Origin: Lichenostomus cassidix
Lineage: Eukaryota; Chordata; Aves; Passeriformes; Meliphagidae
Direction of reading: 5' to 3'
Length of the DNA stretch: 64,000 bases
Assembly (NCBI GenBank): GCA_008360975.2
Contig: CM039182.1
Coordinates: forward strand, 84,103,405-84,167,404
The notes under the pieces are model-generated. The model did no database searches. It was not told the origin of the DNA and worked only from the letters and a program-made list of their open reading frames with translations. The position numbers and the translations under genes were made by a program. Of this stretch, positions 35,065 to 48,100 are shown piece after piece (position 1 is the stretch's first letter; every line of letters begins with the position of its first letter).

Positions 35065-38029
35065 GGCATCTCCACACAAATGAAGGAAGCTTTCCAAGTT
35101 CTGCCTCCCAGTCCACAGCCAGAAAGCAGGGCTTGGCAGAGGGCAGCAATGTCTGGACTGGTGCAACGTTCAGAAGAAATGTGCAACTCATAGCTACACT
35201 GTGCTGCTCCATAGCTTCACATCAGGTATTTTCAGGTCAATGCTGCTGTCCCTCTCTCACTCCCTGATCCTTCAAGCCAGCCACTGAGTGCCAGTGTAAT
35301 TTGCAATCTACCAACAATAAATTTTGGTTAAGTGGTGTCCCAGGGTCATGGTACAGTTCCTGCTACAGCTAAGCCAGTGGGATTCAGAGAAGTAGACTGG
35401 GAGAAAAATGCAATTTTCAGTGGCAAACCCCAGCTGTAGCATCTTCTTTGTCGTGACAACTGACTGAGGTTCATTTTATGACCTGTCAGAAATCTCTTGA
35501 GTGTTTCTGGACCACCACTATTTGACTGCAGGGAGGGCTGGCTTAGAGAGGAGTTGTTCATTGCTAGAGGCCTTTGCTCTAGTGCATGGGCTGTTCTGCC
35601 TGCCTGCTGTTTTGGAACATCATTAAATATTTCATATTTTGCTGATATATTAATCTGTCCTTCCAGATGCAGCCTCAGAATTACATTTGGCACAGAAGAG
35701 TATAGAGACCCATCTTTTAGTATGGAGATGGCATACATTATCAAAATCATATTTATTAATAAATATCCTTGTTCCATACCTTTTCTTTTCATAGAGAAAA
35801 ATCATACTAAGATTTTCTAGGATGTTAATACACAGCCCATTTTCTGTAACTTCTTGTCAGCCTTACAGATTTAACAAGTTGCCTGGCATGATTAGGGCAT
35901 CACTTGGAGAAAGCTGATAATATTGATTATATACCGGGAGGGTTTTGCAAAATGAAAGAAAAATTGCATTTGTTTTTTGGCTTTTAAGTTCAGTTAAATC
36001 ACTGTTTAAAATGTGCAGTTTAATTTATAGGCATATGGTTGGATGAATCATGATCATCTTCTGTGCTTTGTGTTGTGTACTACAGACCAAAGTCATGTTT
36101 CTTTGGAGTACACCTAAGGACAGAATTCGTCTTCAATGGTGCACTTTTGGGCAGTCAGGCATTTCACCTAAAGACCGCGTTGTCAGGAAAGTTGTTTGAT
36201 AGTGGGGAATTTTATGAACAGATTATACAAGTCTCTTTGGCAGCACTTCTCACATAGTCCCTGTAAATCAGGCACAACTGCTTTATTGAAGTGAACAGAG
36301 TTAGATAATCATAAAAATGGTGTAAATAAAGGGAAAATTAGGGCCATCAAATTTGAATGCTGACTTTCAACATCAGTTTTTAAGAGATTATTAGCCTTCA
36401 ATTTTCAGTGAGACTCTGCTCTTTCTCACAGTGAATGCCAGCCATTATAGACATAGCCATAATTCTGAAAAGAAGGTCTCATATCTAGCAACACACACGC
36501 CGTTTAATGCAGCCCTGTGAATGCAGTATTGTCCACTTCTACTTGCCCACCTGGAACACATATTTTGCTACTGCATTTCACTGCTCACAATGCTATCCAC
36601 CCTTCTCTAACTGTCCTTTCTGCTCTGAGTTGCTAAGTCACCTGCAAATAACTCTCTTTGCCACAAGTCCAGTGAGTTTTTGCATATTCTTTTGCATAGC
36701 TAAGTCTCTTAGCCCCACCAGAAGTTCTTGATATTACTAGACCCTGAATTATACTTCCACAAGAGGAGATTGCTCTATTTTCAGGAAACTTGGTGAATAT
36801 TTTTCTTCATAAAAACTAAATTTATTCAGAGCTGAGAAAAGTGTACGTCTACTAGTTTGTAACATCCCTAATATATTTGTTTATTGCAGATGTTTTACTC
36901 TGAGTCACATCAAAGCCTCAGGATTGAAGTTATCGTAAGTTGCATTTATCAGAATAAATGAGAGTTTTTCCTTATCTAGTGATTATTTTAGCTCAAGCAG
37001 TGACAATTCTTAAGAGAATGATTACACATATATTAGCCAAAAAATAATAATAGTTTTAGAGACCTTGCAAAGCAGTCTTCCATGTGCTTTTTTTTCCCTT
37101 TTGCATGACAGTAAGTCATTATTCTCTTGCTGAGAGTTTGTTGAGAATGTATGTGGATTTCATATAAACATCCAGCTATTTGTTCGTCTCCTAATTATTT
37201 TCTGATTTTCTAGGAAGAAAACCAAGCAATTATGGATTTGGAGGAAATGCACGTGGCTTCATTATTCATTATTTTAAGCTGGTTAGTTTAGTGAGTCTAG
37301 GGAGTTTTCAGAGCTTAAAATAAAGAGAAGGAAGCAATCAAACATTCTGTTCAGTGATGACTCATTTATTCAAAAGACCGTGACAAAAAAATGTATGTAT
37401 GGTTGACAGGAACTCTGCCATTTGCAAAGGTGACTTGAGGTACAAAATAAAAAGAGGTTTACAGTAATGTTACAGTCTCTTTACATTGCATTAGCATTGC
37501 CAGTGTGTCCAGACAGAATTACATCTTCTGTTTATGCCATATTCTACATTCTGATTAATACACTTAATTACTTCAATGGTCCTTTTCCTTCAGTAAAAGC
37601 CCAGATTCACTGAAAAGATGCACAGTTCAGAGGTCAAGGAACAGAAAACTCTGGTGGCAGCAGTAGTAGCAGTGATAGAATAAGTAGTAATAGCAGTATT
37701 ATTCCAAAAATACCTCTGTAGCTATTTTCTTAAATTTCAGTTACTTCTCTTAGGTACTGGAAGAATATGAAATTCTTAGAGGTAAGATTTCTGATATAAC
37801 TTCTGCCTTACATTGGAAATTCCTATAGCCAGTTGGGTGTATTCTAACCATACAGGCATTTTGTTTGTAAGGTATTATTTATCAGTATGTCAAAGTTAAA
37901 GCAGGAATAGGAAATATCTTAGAGATATTCAGCTTAATAATGTGGCTGTGTCCTGTTCTCAGAAGTGAAACAGCTCACAGAACATATAATAAATGTACAA
38001 CAACCAACAAAATAAGACATTCTTTTACG

Positions 38030-38225
38030 AGCAGACATGGCTCCCCACTCAAACTTCCTCCTTCTCCCTTCAAATTTTTATACTGAGCATGATGTCACAT
38101 GGTCTGGAGTATCCCTTTGGCCTGTTGGGGTCACCTGTCCTGGCTCTGTCTCCTCCCATGCACACCCAACTTCCTTGCCAGCGTGACAATGCAAAAGAGC
38201 AGGAAAAGCCTTTTGTAGATTGTAG
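38030..38225 (-). mobile_element. ERVL-like LTR fragment (U3 part)
   Basis: Third copy of the LTR family seen at 10594 and 30903, partial. On the plus strand it shows the complement of the TATA region (TTTTTATACTGAGCATGATG near 38075), then TATCCCTTTGGCCTGTTGGG, GTCACCTGTCCTGGCTCTGT and GCAGGAAAAGCCTTTTGT. Only the centre and U3 side survive; the R-U5 end and the first about 130 bases of the LTR are missing. It is an immobile relic. Confidence 0.8.
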
Positions 38226-40311
38226 ACTCTAATATTTGTCAAATCATAAAAAGTAAGAAGTTAAAATATTTTCAAGAATCCCTAGAGTGCAAATTCAACT
38301 ATTCAAACTATAAGTAATTTAAGTAATTTCTGCCAGGAATGACCTCCAGTGAATTGTTCCACCACAAACATCAAGGATGATTTGTATCTAGTTTAAGTTT
38401 CTACATAGCATACAGGAATCAGAAACAATTCCTGGGATAGAGTATGGAGTATAATAGTAAAATTACTACAAAAATATTCCTCCTTAGCTATGCAACATGT
38501 ATGGCCAAACCGCCATAAAAGACTAGGATTTTACAAAATGGTAACCATCTGAAAACTGCCCAAGAGTAGGAAATGTCTGTACCTACATAGTTACCAGTTC
38601 CATGTATAATACAGGGATCAGTTTAGATTTTCCACCTAGTCTGTATTTTGCCATGGTTATGTGAAAGACACAAAAGCAATGTAAACTTCTGGTGCAGTCA
38701 GGCAGAATACCAAAGGATCAATATTATAGTTTTCTGCTCTCATAGGCAGGTTTACAAGCAATTCCCTTTCAAAACCAGAGCTGGATTGCTCCACTTAACA
38801 TGCATTTTGCTCTGGGAAGTCACTGTGAAAATGCTACCTTGAAGCTTTACCTCTTAATGATTCCTGGATCAAATGTACAGTTATCAAGTTAGATGTCAAG
38901 TTAATCCTGAACAATTCACTGAGTCATGGCATACACTTTATTCCCTTTTACATGTGTTCTCGTTGGTACTCAAAAACCATGTAGAATTAATGAAAAGAAA
39001 TACCAAAATTGTTTCCAATTATTATATATAAGAAGAACAGTTTTTCTCACAATGTTTTATGTACAAGCCTAAATAAATAACATTTTAACAGAGAAAATAA
39101 ATCTCGCATAGGAAAGAAAAATTAATTACTTTTTAAAATCATATTTCCAGTTAAATTTTTATTCTCTGCTAAATCTCATAAAGAGATTATTGTATTGTGT
39201 GCATGTGATACTGCAATCTCAGAGACCTTCAATACCACCAATCCTATAGGAGTGGATATAAGAAAAGCTATACAAAATAAAAGAAAAATCTGTGAACAGC
39301 ACATACTGCTGTAGTTGCATAAAAAGTGAAGGACGCAGACAATAAAGCCTTGTCCAAGGCAAGTTTTCAATCAAAAATATCACCTCCCTAACCAACCTTC
39401 TGTTGGTGTAAACCTATAGAAGCTCTACTGACATCAGAAAATCTGTTTTTTCCTCATGTTTTGGATAGCTCAAATGCTCTTCCATAATCCCTGATGTAGT
39501 TGATATGTCACAATAGTTATCAGCAGGAAGATTAGTAAGAACTATGAAGTTTTCTCGAACACTTCTGCATCAAATTTTTGTACAGAATTTTAAATGCAGA
39601 CTATACAATAGAAACAACCAATCAAACAAAAAAAAAACCCAAAAAAACCAACAATGAAATTCAGGCCAAAAAATTTCAACCAAGAAACTAACGAAAACCC
39701 CCAAAACCCAACAAATCCGAGTTTTGTGAGGAGACATAAAATGAAGGATAATAATTTCTTTTTATATATTCTATATATGGGGGAAATGAGCCATCAAAAG
39801 TATTTCTAGAACTCTAAAGCCCCCACATATGTAGTTTAGGGGTAAAGGTAATAATATGAATTATTCAGTAAAAAATGAACAGGTAAATAAGAAATGAACA
39901 TTTCAATTTCTTCTGAAAATAAAAAAACTGAGGAAGCCTCTCATAAATGAATTGTGAACAAATTTTTCATGAACAAAGAAAGAAATTTCATTATGTATTC
40001 AGAAACAATTTTAGAAAATCAATGCTATACACTAAAATTGAGGCAAACAGGGAAATTGGATGTGAAGATGATGTTGTAGTACACAGCAACAAGTTTAATA
40101 TAAAACTACTTGTGACAAAAGAAAAAAAATGAGACAATTTAAGGAAGATGTCATCAACAGATTTTTCTCATAATCTCATTGTGCTGACAAGAAATGACAA
40201 GAGATTACAAAAAAATAGTATTTCCTCATTAGAGATTCAGGATATGGTAAAAGTTTGGCAACTCTACTACAAGTGCACACAATACAAATGCATCATTTTG
40301 ACTGAAAGAAA
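38226..40311. other. Unique AT-rich noncoding DNA, no gene seen
   Basis: No gene or RNA. An A/C-rich patch with CCAAAAAAACCAACA-type sequence lies at about 39605-39715. Otherwise unremarkable. Confidence 0.55.
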
Positions 40312-40492
40312 AGATGCTGTTCAGATATGTTACAGATACCCTGGAAATCTTCAAGACCAGTTTGGAAGGACTTTGAGCAAAGGAATCTAAAGAAAGGTGT
40401 TCCTACCCATGGGGGAAGGGGGGTGAGGTTGGTGCTGGAACTTACAAGACTTTAAGGTCCCTTACAACCCAGGCCATTCTTTGATTCTATGA
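40312..40492 (+). mobile_element. CR1 LINE, short 3'-end fragment
   Basis: Severely 5'-truncated CR1. CCTGGAAATCTTCAAGACCA and GTTTGGAAGGACTTTGAGCA correspond to the end of ORF2. The end is the hallmark AAGACTTTAAGGTCCCTTAC, then AACCCAGGCCATTCTTTGAT and TCTATGA. A G-rich insert near 40412-40431 is a small deviation from the usual sequence. Confidence 0.93.
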
Positions 40493-41949
40493 AACTTCAG
40501 TATCTGTGAACAGCAAGGGCCCACCTGTGACATGCATTTCCACAATTACTTCTTTTTATAAGGTAGTTTTTAAGCAACTTTGAGATTTCTGTTTGTTTGG
40601 TTTGTTTTCTGTTCGAAAGAGACATCTGCTAAGCAAAAGCTCCGAGTCGAGGGCTGCTAAGCAATACAGAAAATTATTTTCTCTAATTTAATTTTTCATG
40701 GCATCAATAATTTTACCTTATTAATTTTACCATTACAAACCTTACACTTCTGTCTTAAACAGGCACATCAGATTTTTAATTTGCAGTGATAGGGTTTTAA
40801 TAAACTATTGTGTATTCCATTTTCCATGATGAAGTTCCTGTCTGCCTTTATAATGGAATCCCTTATTAATTATCAGCCTGATTCTTCAGACAGACTGTTG
40901 TATCCACAAAGATTGTTAGCTGATTTCAAAAGGTGTTATTTATTAGGTTGCAGTGCTGTATTGGGGCAACATATATTTTTAATTTACATTTTTGTTCAAG
41001 AGGGAAAGATGAGAGAGTCCTAGTAATTACCTGTTGAGTTTTGTTATTTCCAGATTTGTATTTATGTGTCTTTCAAATGTCACATGATCTGCATTAAATG
41101 TTTCTTTTATGGATGTCAGAATGTAATCCCAAAATGGGTAAACAATATATTTCTTCATCAGACTTCTCATTCAGAATGGGTGCTGAAGTATTATTAACAA
41201 ATATAGCAGCAGCAGCCATGGGGAAAGTTATGTCTGGCCTTCATTTCTCTACTTTCCTCCTCTTTCACAGGGAAGGAGAGACATTGTTAGGACACAAAGA
41301 AATTAAGAGTAAAAATCAATAGACAGAAGATTAAGAAAATTAGGTATTCCAGTAATACAGAAAACCAGGCCTGCTAAGGAAGAGATATATTTTGAGAAGT
41401 GGTACAATATTAACCAGGAATAGGGAAATTCAACACTTTGAAATTCAAGATCACAATAAAAAAGAGTGAAACATAATTTCAACAGTGAAGATGATAAGAA
41501 GTTCAGGTGTTTAAATGATGTAGAAGTTATAGACATTACTTGATGTACAGGTCATACAGGCCAATAAGGCATAGCAGAGGTAACTTCTTTGAGGGAGAAG
41601 GTGCATTCAGCACGACAGCATTTCCGTGGGACTGCAGAAGCAAAAGGCAGTGTAATACAAAAGACTGTTTCCTGATGAAGGAAAAATCTATAGAGTGAGA
41701 ACCTCTGTGTTATGCTACAAAAGAAAGCTCTCTGGCTAATACCAGTGATATCATCCCTCTGAAGGAATGAGGCATGCAGGCATTTCTTCAGACACGTTTT
41801 AATCCCATGAGTGTCTCCTCCAGCACTTAAATGATATCATGTTAGATGTCTTAATGACCCATCATGCAACAGACCACAACAGAAGCAGCCTGTGAGAACA
41901 TGCTTTTTTCAACTTTAGCCTGAAATGTGAGGCAACCACAAGAGTGTAG
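40493..41949. other. Unique noncoding DNA, no gene seen
   Basis: No convincing coding frame, RNA or repeat. 41540-41949 may include more of the following CR1 but is too diverged for me to assign. Confidence 0.5.
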
Positions 41950-42110
41950 CCAAAGGCTTCCTAGAGAAGTGCACAATGCCCCAAGCCTGTCAGTGTTTAA
42001 AAGAGGCATTTGGACAGTGCTCTTAATTGTAAATTTTAGTTTTGGATCAGCCCTGAACTGGTCAGGAAGTTGGACTTAGATGATAGCTGCAGGGTCCTTC
42101 AAGTTGAAAT
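41950..42110 (+). mobile_element. CR1 LINE, 3'-end fragment with microsatellite tail
   Basis: CCAAGCCTGTCAGTGTTTAA, AAGAGGCATTTGGACAGTGC and CAGCCCTGAACTGGTCAGGA match the CR1 subfamily whose 3' UTR ends GTTGGACTAGATGATC...CCTTCCAACTGAAAT and which carries a pentamer tail. Here the end reads GTTGGACTTAGATGATAGCT, then GCAGGGTCCTTCAAGTTGAA. The usual TATTC-type tail is replaced or expanded into the CTCTC array immediately downstream. The upstream boundary is uncertain. Confidence 0.88.
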
Positions 42111-42170
42111 CTCTCCTCTCCTCTCCTCTCCTCTCCTCTCCTCTCCTCTCCTCTCCTCTCCTCTCCTCTC
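42111..42170. repeat. Pentanucleotide microsatellite, (CTCTC)12
   Basis: Twelve perfect copies of CTCTC (60 bp) directly abut the CR1 3' end, so the array probably grew from the element's own pentamer tail. One strand is pure pyrimidine. Perfect copies imply recent expansion or slippage, and length polymorphism between individuals is likely. Confidence 0.98.
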
Positions 42171-45100
42171 CAATTGGCTGATTCCTCTCTTGCCATATTG
42201 ACGCAAAAAAATATTAGATGTGTAGGAAGGAGAACCACAATAAGCTGAACTAAGGTAAAAGATTATCCGTTCTGTTATTGTACATTCAAACAAAGAAAGC
42301 AAAAAGTGCTGGAATAAAAAGAAAATAAAAAGAAGAGGGTGGGAAAAGCATTTATACCACTTTTTACAACAACTATTTTTGCTTTATTTGGGATAATTTT
42401 ACCATCCAGAAAAGCAGTTAAAATTAAATTGTAGATTTAGGTATTTTGCCAAATCAAGAGGTAAATGGCAGCTTACTATCATTAAATACCTCAGGAGTCA
42501 CATAAGAATGTATCACAAGTTTCTCCAGTTGTGAGGGAGACACTTTCATATATCTATCACCCCAAGTTTTCTTGAAAGTGAGTTGTTCTCCAGCTGTCCT
42601 ACTTATTCTGCTCCTCATGGTCAAAATATCTAAATGTTTTCTGACCTTAAGAGAATTGCAAGAATAACTTGATAAATTGGTAGGTAGGGAGCTTACCTGG
42701 AAAACTGGAAATTTACAACACAGCCCATGCTTTAATGAAAGCTAAAGTATATTAAGAGACTGAATAAAATCCTGATACTGATTCAAACATTGTTAATAAC
42801 ATTCCTAACAAAACTTTACTTTCAGCAAGCCAGTCAATTTTCTGCTATGTATTCATAAACCTATTTGTTCTTAAAATGTTTAAACAGATATAAACAATGG
42901 TGCAGGGACCAGAACTGCTTAAGAATATCATCTGAATAAAGGTGAAGATATGTTTATTGATACCCTGGATTTACTGCACATATAAATTTTACAAAGTGTC
43001 GACATCAAAACAAAAACTCTCAAAAAGAAAATGGTGATTTACAATTCATACACTTGAATTTCTAATAGCAACGATGCCTACAAATCTGATACTTAAATTT
43101 TAAATTAAATTGATTCATATCTTCTTTTATTTGTGATCTTCTTTTATGATCATCCCTACCTGATTTGCCTTAATATTTTGATGGAAACATTTAACAGTAC
43201 TTAGGAAACCTCAGACTTTGTTTGTTGCTTACCATTTGTTCATTGCCACCCTTTTCCTAAAGGCCACCACCCTGAGCTACAGTAGTCCTGTGGCAGCTCC
43301 AAGTTCACTTTAGTACAAAGTCAGAGAGTTATTTATCAGTTACTATGGTTTATGAGTAATAGGTGGGGGAGATTCACACTATTACCCAATCACTTGCTGA
43401 TTGTGCTGAAGTACTTGCTGAGTTTCTTCTTTGGGTTGCAACATCATCCAGCATCTACCTCTTCACTCCTTTTGCAAAGCACAGATTTAAAACCTTAATT
43501 TGACCCTCGTGAAAGATTGAAGTCAGCCTTTCTCTACTATCTTAATTATTAGCAAGCAATTTCTTAAAGCATTTCAAAACTAAGTAAATCTTCTCAAACG
43601 GGTTAATATATTTTGCTAATACACAAGAATATAACAGCAAACTGTTATATAATACCACCTCCCACCATATTAGCAATCATACTGTATGTGATGACACATG
43701 ATCCTGCAGAAATCATGTGCTTACTGCAGGTGAGGGAAGGAGAGTTCCCTGTGTGTGCCTAGAAATTTCACATTGCCATAAACCATTCCAGGCTGGGGAA
43801 ACAATCCCCACCACACTCCTTAACAGAGGCTCAAAGTGAGATTAGCCCCACCTCTGGCATGCTTTATTGAGCCCCGATTTTTCAGTTCCATCTGTTTTTC
43901 AGAACTTCTAAGTTCATCTAGCAACCAATCCCATCAGATATTTTTAAACTGTGAGAGGAGTTAGCTGGAGCTCTTAACAAATTGTTCCTGTCATCTACCA
44001 TCAAGTTTCCCATTATCATTGACAGCAGGAACAACCCATGGCCAATAACCATTTACACTTCCAACTGAGAGAGAAAGTTCGCCTTAAAAACTTCATTTAA
44101 GCTAAAATACACATTTTGTTCAGCTGAATTACACCAGCTGAGGATACACCCATCCCTCATGAAAAATGTATAGAGAAACTGTATGTTTTGGTCCTAGAGT
44201 GGTGACTGAAGCAAATTTTACTAGAAAAATTTAGCTTAGGATTCTCTGTCTACATTAAAATTAGAGACCATAAATTACTATGGGTTGAAAGAAAACTGTT
44301 CCAGCAGGCTGTCAAAATACCCGCTTTGACCAATGTTTTGTAAAAGTGCTTTGATATTTCTTGAAAGCTTTGCTCCAAACTTTCATAGGGACCTTCAAGA
44401 AACCCTAGTCCATCATTAGCAGGTTGGCTGGGTAGGCTGACCCTCTGCTAGTAAAACACAGGGCCATACAGAATAGAGCAAACAGACTCCCCGGTGGTGC
44501 TTAAGAAATGTCCTCAGGAATTGTCAGAGGACATCCAAGTCAACATCAGCCCCTGATGTGCTGGGGAGCATTCCTGCAGGACAGATCACGTCTTCTATGG
44601 CCCAGCAACATCCTCAGGTACTATTTATTCATACAAACCTATATGTTGAGTCCAAAAATATCACTGACCCCTTTGAAAAAGTTTTCCTGAATTGGCATAA
44701 AAATGCTGTCTAATGGTGCCAGCAAGTTTAGTGGTCACTTGAAAACCTTTTGTTTTACTTCCATATCTCTTATGTTGTGGGTTTTTAGTTTTGGTTTTGG
44801 GTTTTTTGGGGTTTTTTTTGTTAATGAGCCTGAATTCTGAAAGAGTCCAATTTTTCCTGAAGGTGTTCAAATACAAGGGGACATTGTTAAGTGAGGCTCA
44901 ACAGAGTGAAAAATAGAAATTATTCTATAGCATAACATCAGTGTGGATTTTTTTTTGCCTGTGTGTATAACAATGTTTGTCTTGCATACCATCTTATAGC
45001 TCAAGCTTTTAAATTCTTGGCTCCATTTCTCCTATAATGTTAAGGACTAAACAATATAAATATTACATTTTGGCACATTTAGAATAGGCTTATATTATTT

Positions 45101-48100
45101 TTCTTCTATATTTTTTCCCTATAATTGATACCTTCCCTTAATACAATACTCTGAGAAATCAATGAAAATTTGTCCTGGACACATCCAGAAAAATTTAAAA
45201 AAAAAAAAGTCTACAAAAAAGGATGTCTACTAATTAGTATTCAGTTTTCATTTTTGGAGCATTATCTTCTCTAAGATAAATACTAGTTCCAATTCTAAAT
45301 GAGTCAGCAATTTGCAATGGTTCAGAGTTTTTCTCTGCATAGCTCCAGGAAAAGGAAAGAGGAAAGGTGTCCTTAATTTTGATTTGAAGGTGGTCAAAGC
45401 TCTTTTAAATTAACAGTTTAACATGAAGCAAAGGAACCCAGACTTTCAGGGTTAAGGAAACATGGAGTCTTCTATTCAACTAATCAGAGATCACATTTCA
45501 TAACACTAGCCACAAAGCACAATTGTCTGATCACTTCTCACACAAGACGAACTGCCCACATTTATTGGTTTGGGTAATGACAGAAATAGGAACAGCTTAT
45601 ATGGTTTGAAGATCTCTTCAAATCTGAAGGGACAGAGAAGAAAAGAACCTGACAATCGGAAACGAACCTGCAGGAAGTGTCATGGCAAAATAATTTCACA
45701 GGCTATAGTTCCATCCACAGCAAGGCCAGTCTTCCAATTTGTTCCACTAGCCAGTAATCTGACATCGTCTAAGTCACTGGGAAATGTCTTTTCTGTGTGT
45801 CATACAGTGTTTCCAAGTAAGCTGAGCTAGTTTTGGTCAGCCCCCTGCTGGAAGTCAGCTGAGGTCTATAGGAGAGATTAAAGCTCCCTCATTGAAAGTC
45901 TGTGTTCAACCACCATCCTGCTTTGTCCCATACCCTCCGTGCTCTGAGTCTTGACTGGCTCTTTTGTATTCCTCCTCCAGTCAAAAGGTGATTTACCAGT
46001 GGCCTTTACCAACGGCCCTAATATTTATGGTGTAAAAGTGGGGTGTGATCACACTTACTTATGCCTCTTTTGCTTGAAGAAAATGTGTGTGGGACAGACC
46101 GTGGGAGATGGAGTGATAATGTACATCAGGAAATCCATTGATCAGGAAAAGCCATGCATTCATTGCTGTTGGAAGCTCATTTCTATCTCTGCAGACAGTT
46201 TATTCTTGCCTTGGTCTCTTGAAACTGGGGGGCCACTGAAAGTCTTGCTGTGACTAAGATGATCCATCTGTGCTTCTATGAGTAGCAGTTAATGAAAAAG
46301 TAAGATAGCAATCTATACAAGAGTTGAGGAATATCACTCATTATGATTAACCATTGTTTCTTTGTCAGGCTTCCATCTCTACTAAATGTTTCCAGCAGAT
46401 ATAAAGGGGAGCATTCAGGTCAAAATCAGATGATATCTGAGTTCTGATTGAACAAAACTAATGCTTTTCATTTTCCTAGTATTGCAGAGAACAAAATCTG
46501 TGAAGACACAGAAAAAAGAAACAGCTCAGAATGCAGCAATCAAGCTCACTTCTAAATGCATAATGTGGAAGATGTTGAGGTGAATACCCAAAAGGAAACT
46601 TGAATAAGCTAGTTCTGGCATTTAGATATTTACTAATTCCAAACTGTCTTTGTGAAAACTGCAATTTAGAGAGCATAGAAGCTTAATTCAGTACTCCTTG
46701 GAATACAAAAGTAGAGAAGCATGGTAACATTTGACTGATTTATTCTGCTCCTTTCTTCAAGAACTCTGTATTTTATTCTCTTGAGAAGCCTTAGCTCTTT
46801 CAGAAAACCAGACTGTGGATGTAACCAGGTATTGTCAATGAACCATCACCTTACAACTGGAAATTAATTTGATGATCTGATTCCTGGTGACACAGCTTTT
46901 AAAAAACAGGTAATGTAAACGGATAATCTATATGCTTGTCAATAGTTTTGGAAAGCTTATTTGTCATCATCCCAAAGTTTAAAAGCAGGCCAAATAAAGT
47001 TGTCTCCTCAGTGAACAGCATTTTGGAGCAAACACCAGCTTGCGGAGGCTAAGACTGAAGCAGTTAATACTGTACACAGTGGGATGGGTGGAAGGATTAA
47101 AGCACCCCAAGATCCAGATCCAGATCCAGATCCAGATCCAGATCCAGAGCCTGATCCAGTTTATGATAGTTTTAAAAGTCAGCAGCATTCAGTTTCAGTA
47201 GTTTGTTCAAAATCGTTTAGATATTTACAATTAATAGATCACAGTTTCTTGGAGCTACCAAAACCTACGAGAGAGAACGCAGTTAACTACATACATTTTA
47301 TGAGATTCAGATCTTGCTTTATATTTGTGGTATCTCATAATCAGTGAAAAGAAGCAATTGGAAAGTTTTTCCTAATGGTCCTGTCCTAGTCTTGATGTAT
47401 GCTGGGTTAAAGTGAAATGAAGATCTCTGTTTCTAAATGTTGTTTAGAAAAAGGTATTGCCAAATGTAGAATCAATTGCTGTGTCACCCTTTCATGGCAG
47501 TTAAATGATACTGTAAGAATCAAATACAAATGATGCTCTTTGTCCTTGAGATGTGACAGCTCCTTCAACTTAAGGTAACTTTATGGCTGCTCTAATGTGT
47601 ACCCGAAGATATATTTGATTTAAATTACTTTAGAATAATGGGTCAGAAAGAGCACTTAAATGCCTTCCTCACTCAGCTGTCTCAGCTAGTTAATTGCAGC
47701 CAAGATTCCTGCAAGGAGGACTGATGCCTCACTTAAAAAGCAGGAAGACACTTCTGCAAGGGGGCTAGTGTGAATTACAAGCTCCAGGTATAATCAGATT
47801 CAGTAAAAACCTTCTCCATGTTCAAAGATGTTTGGATCAAACTGTTAATTTTCCCAGTTTTTCTGTCCAATCAATCTTTGATCATGTGATGAAAAACTAT
47901 ATGCCATCACAAAATTCTATGACCTCTTTTTCCTCTGAAATTTAGACCTCTTTTCCTAGAATTTACACTGGTCAGTGACCTTTTCTGAAGACATGAATGC
48001 TTTGTTTTGAACATATCCTGGAGGGTTTTCTATTTGGTTTGAATTCTGTTGGTTCTATGTGTTTGGTTTGGTTTTATTGCTTGTTTTTTCAGTGTAAAAT

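Larger units (their letters stand above)
31679..38029. other. Unique noncoding DNA with several small structured repeats
   Basis: No gene is supported. Items listed separately are a 19-base A run (32563-32581), a 17-bp perfect hairpin (33315-33357), a 21-bp tandem duplication (33907-33948), an A/C-rich island (34259-34430) and a 12-bp hairpin (35038-35064). A degenerate AGC/AGT trinucleotide run lies at about 37656-37702. The opposite-strand open frames at 35346-35820 overlap each other and are not unusual in length for random AT-rich DNA. Confidence 0.55.

Noticed and set aside
35346..35820. 148-codon minus and 107-codon plus frames overlapping
   Set aside because: Length is within what random DNA of this composition gives in 64 kb, and no domain, splice context or start context supports either.
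42099..42302. Minus-strand frame with Arg-Gly-Glu-Glu repeats
   Set aside because: Translation of the (CTCTC)n microsatellite, not a gene.
45951..46253. 100-codon plus frame preceded by a CTCCTCCAG acceptor-like sequence
   Set aside because: The peptide has no recognisable domain and no matching donor site is evident; length is ordinary for chance.
42111..47158. Possible CRISPR-like or satellite arrays
   Set aside because: The repeated sequences are a pentamer and a hexamer without spacers; they are microsatellites in a vertebrate genome.
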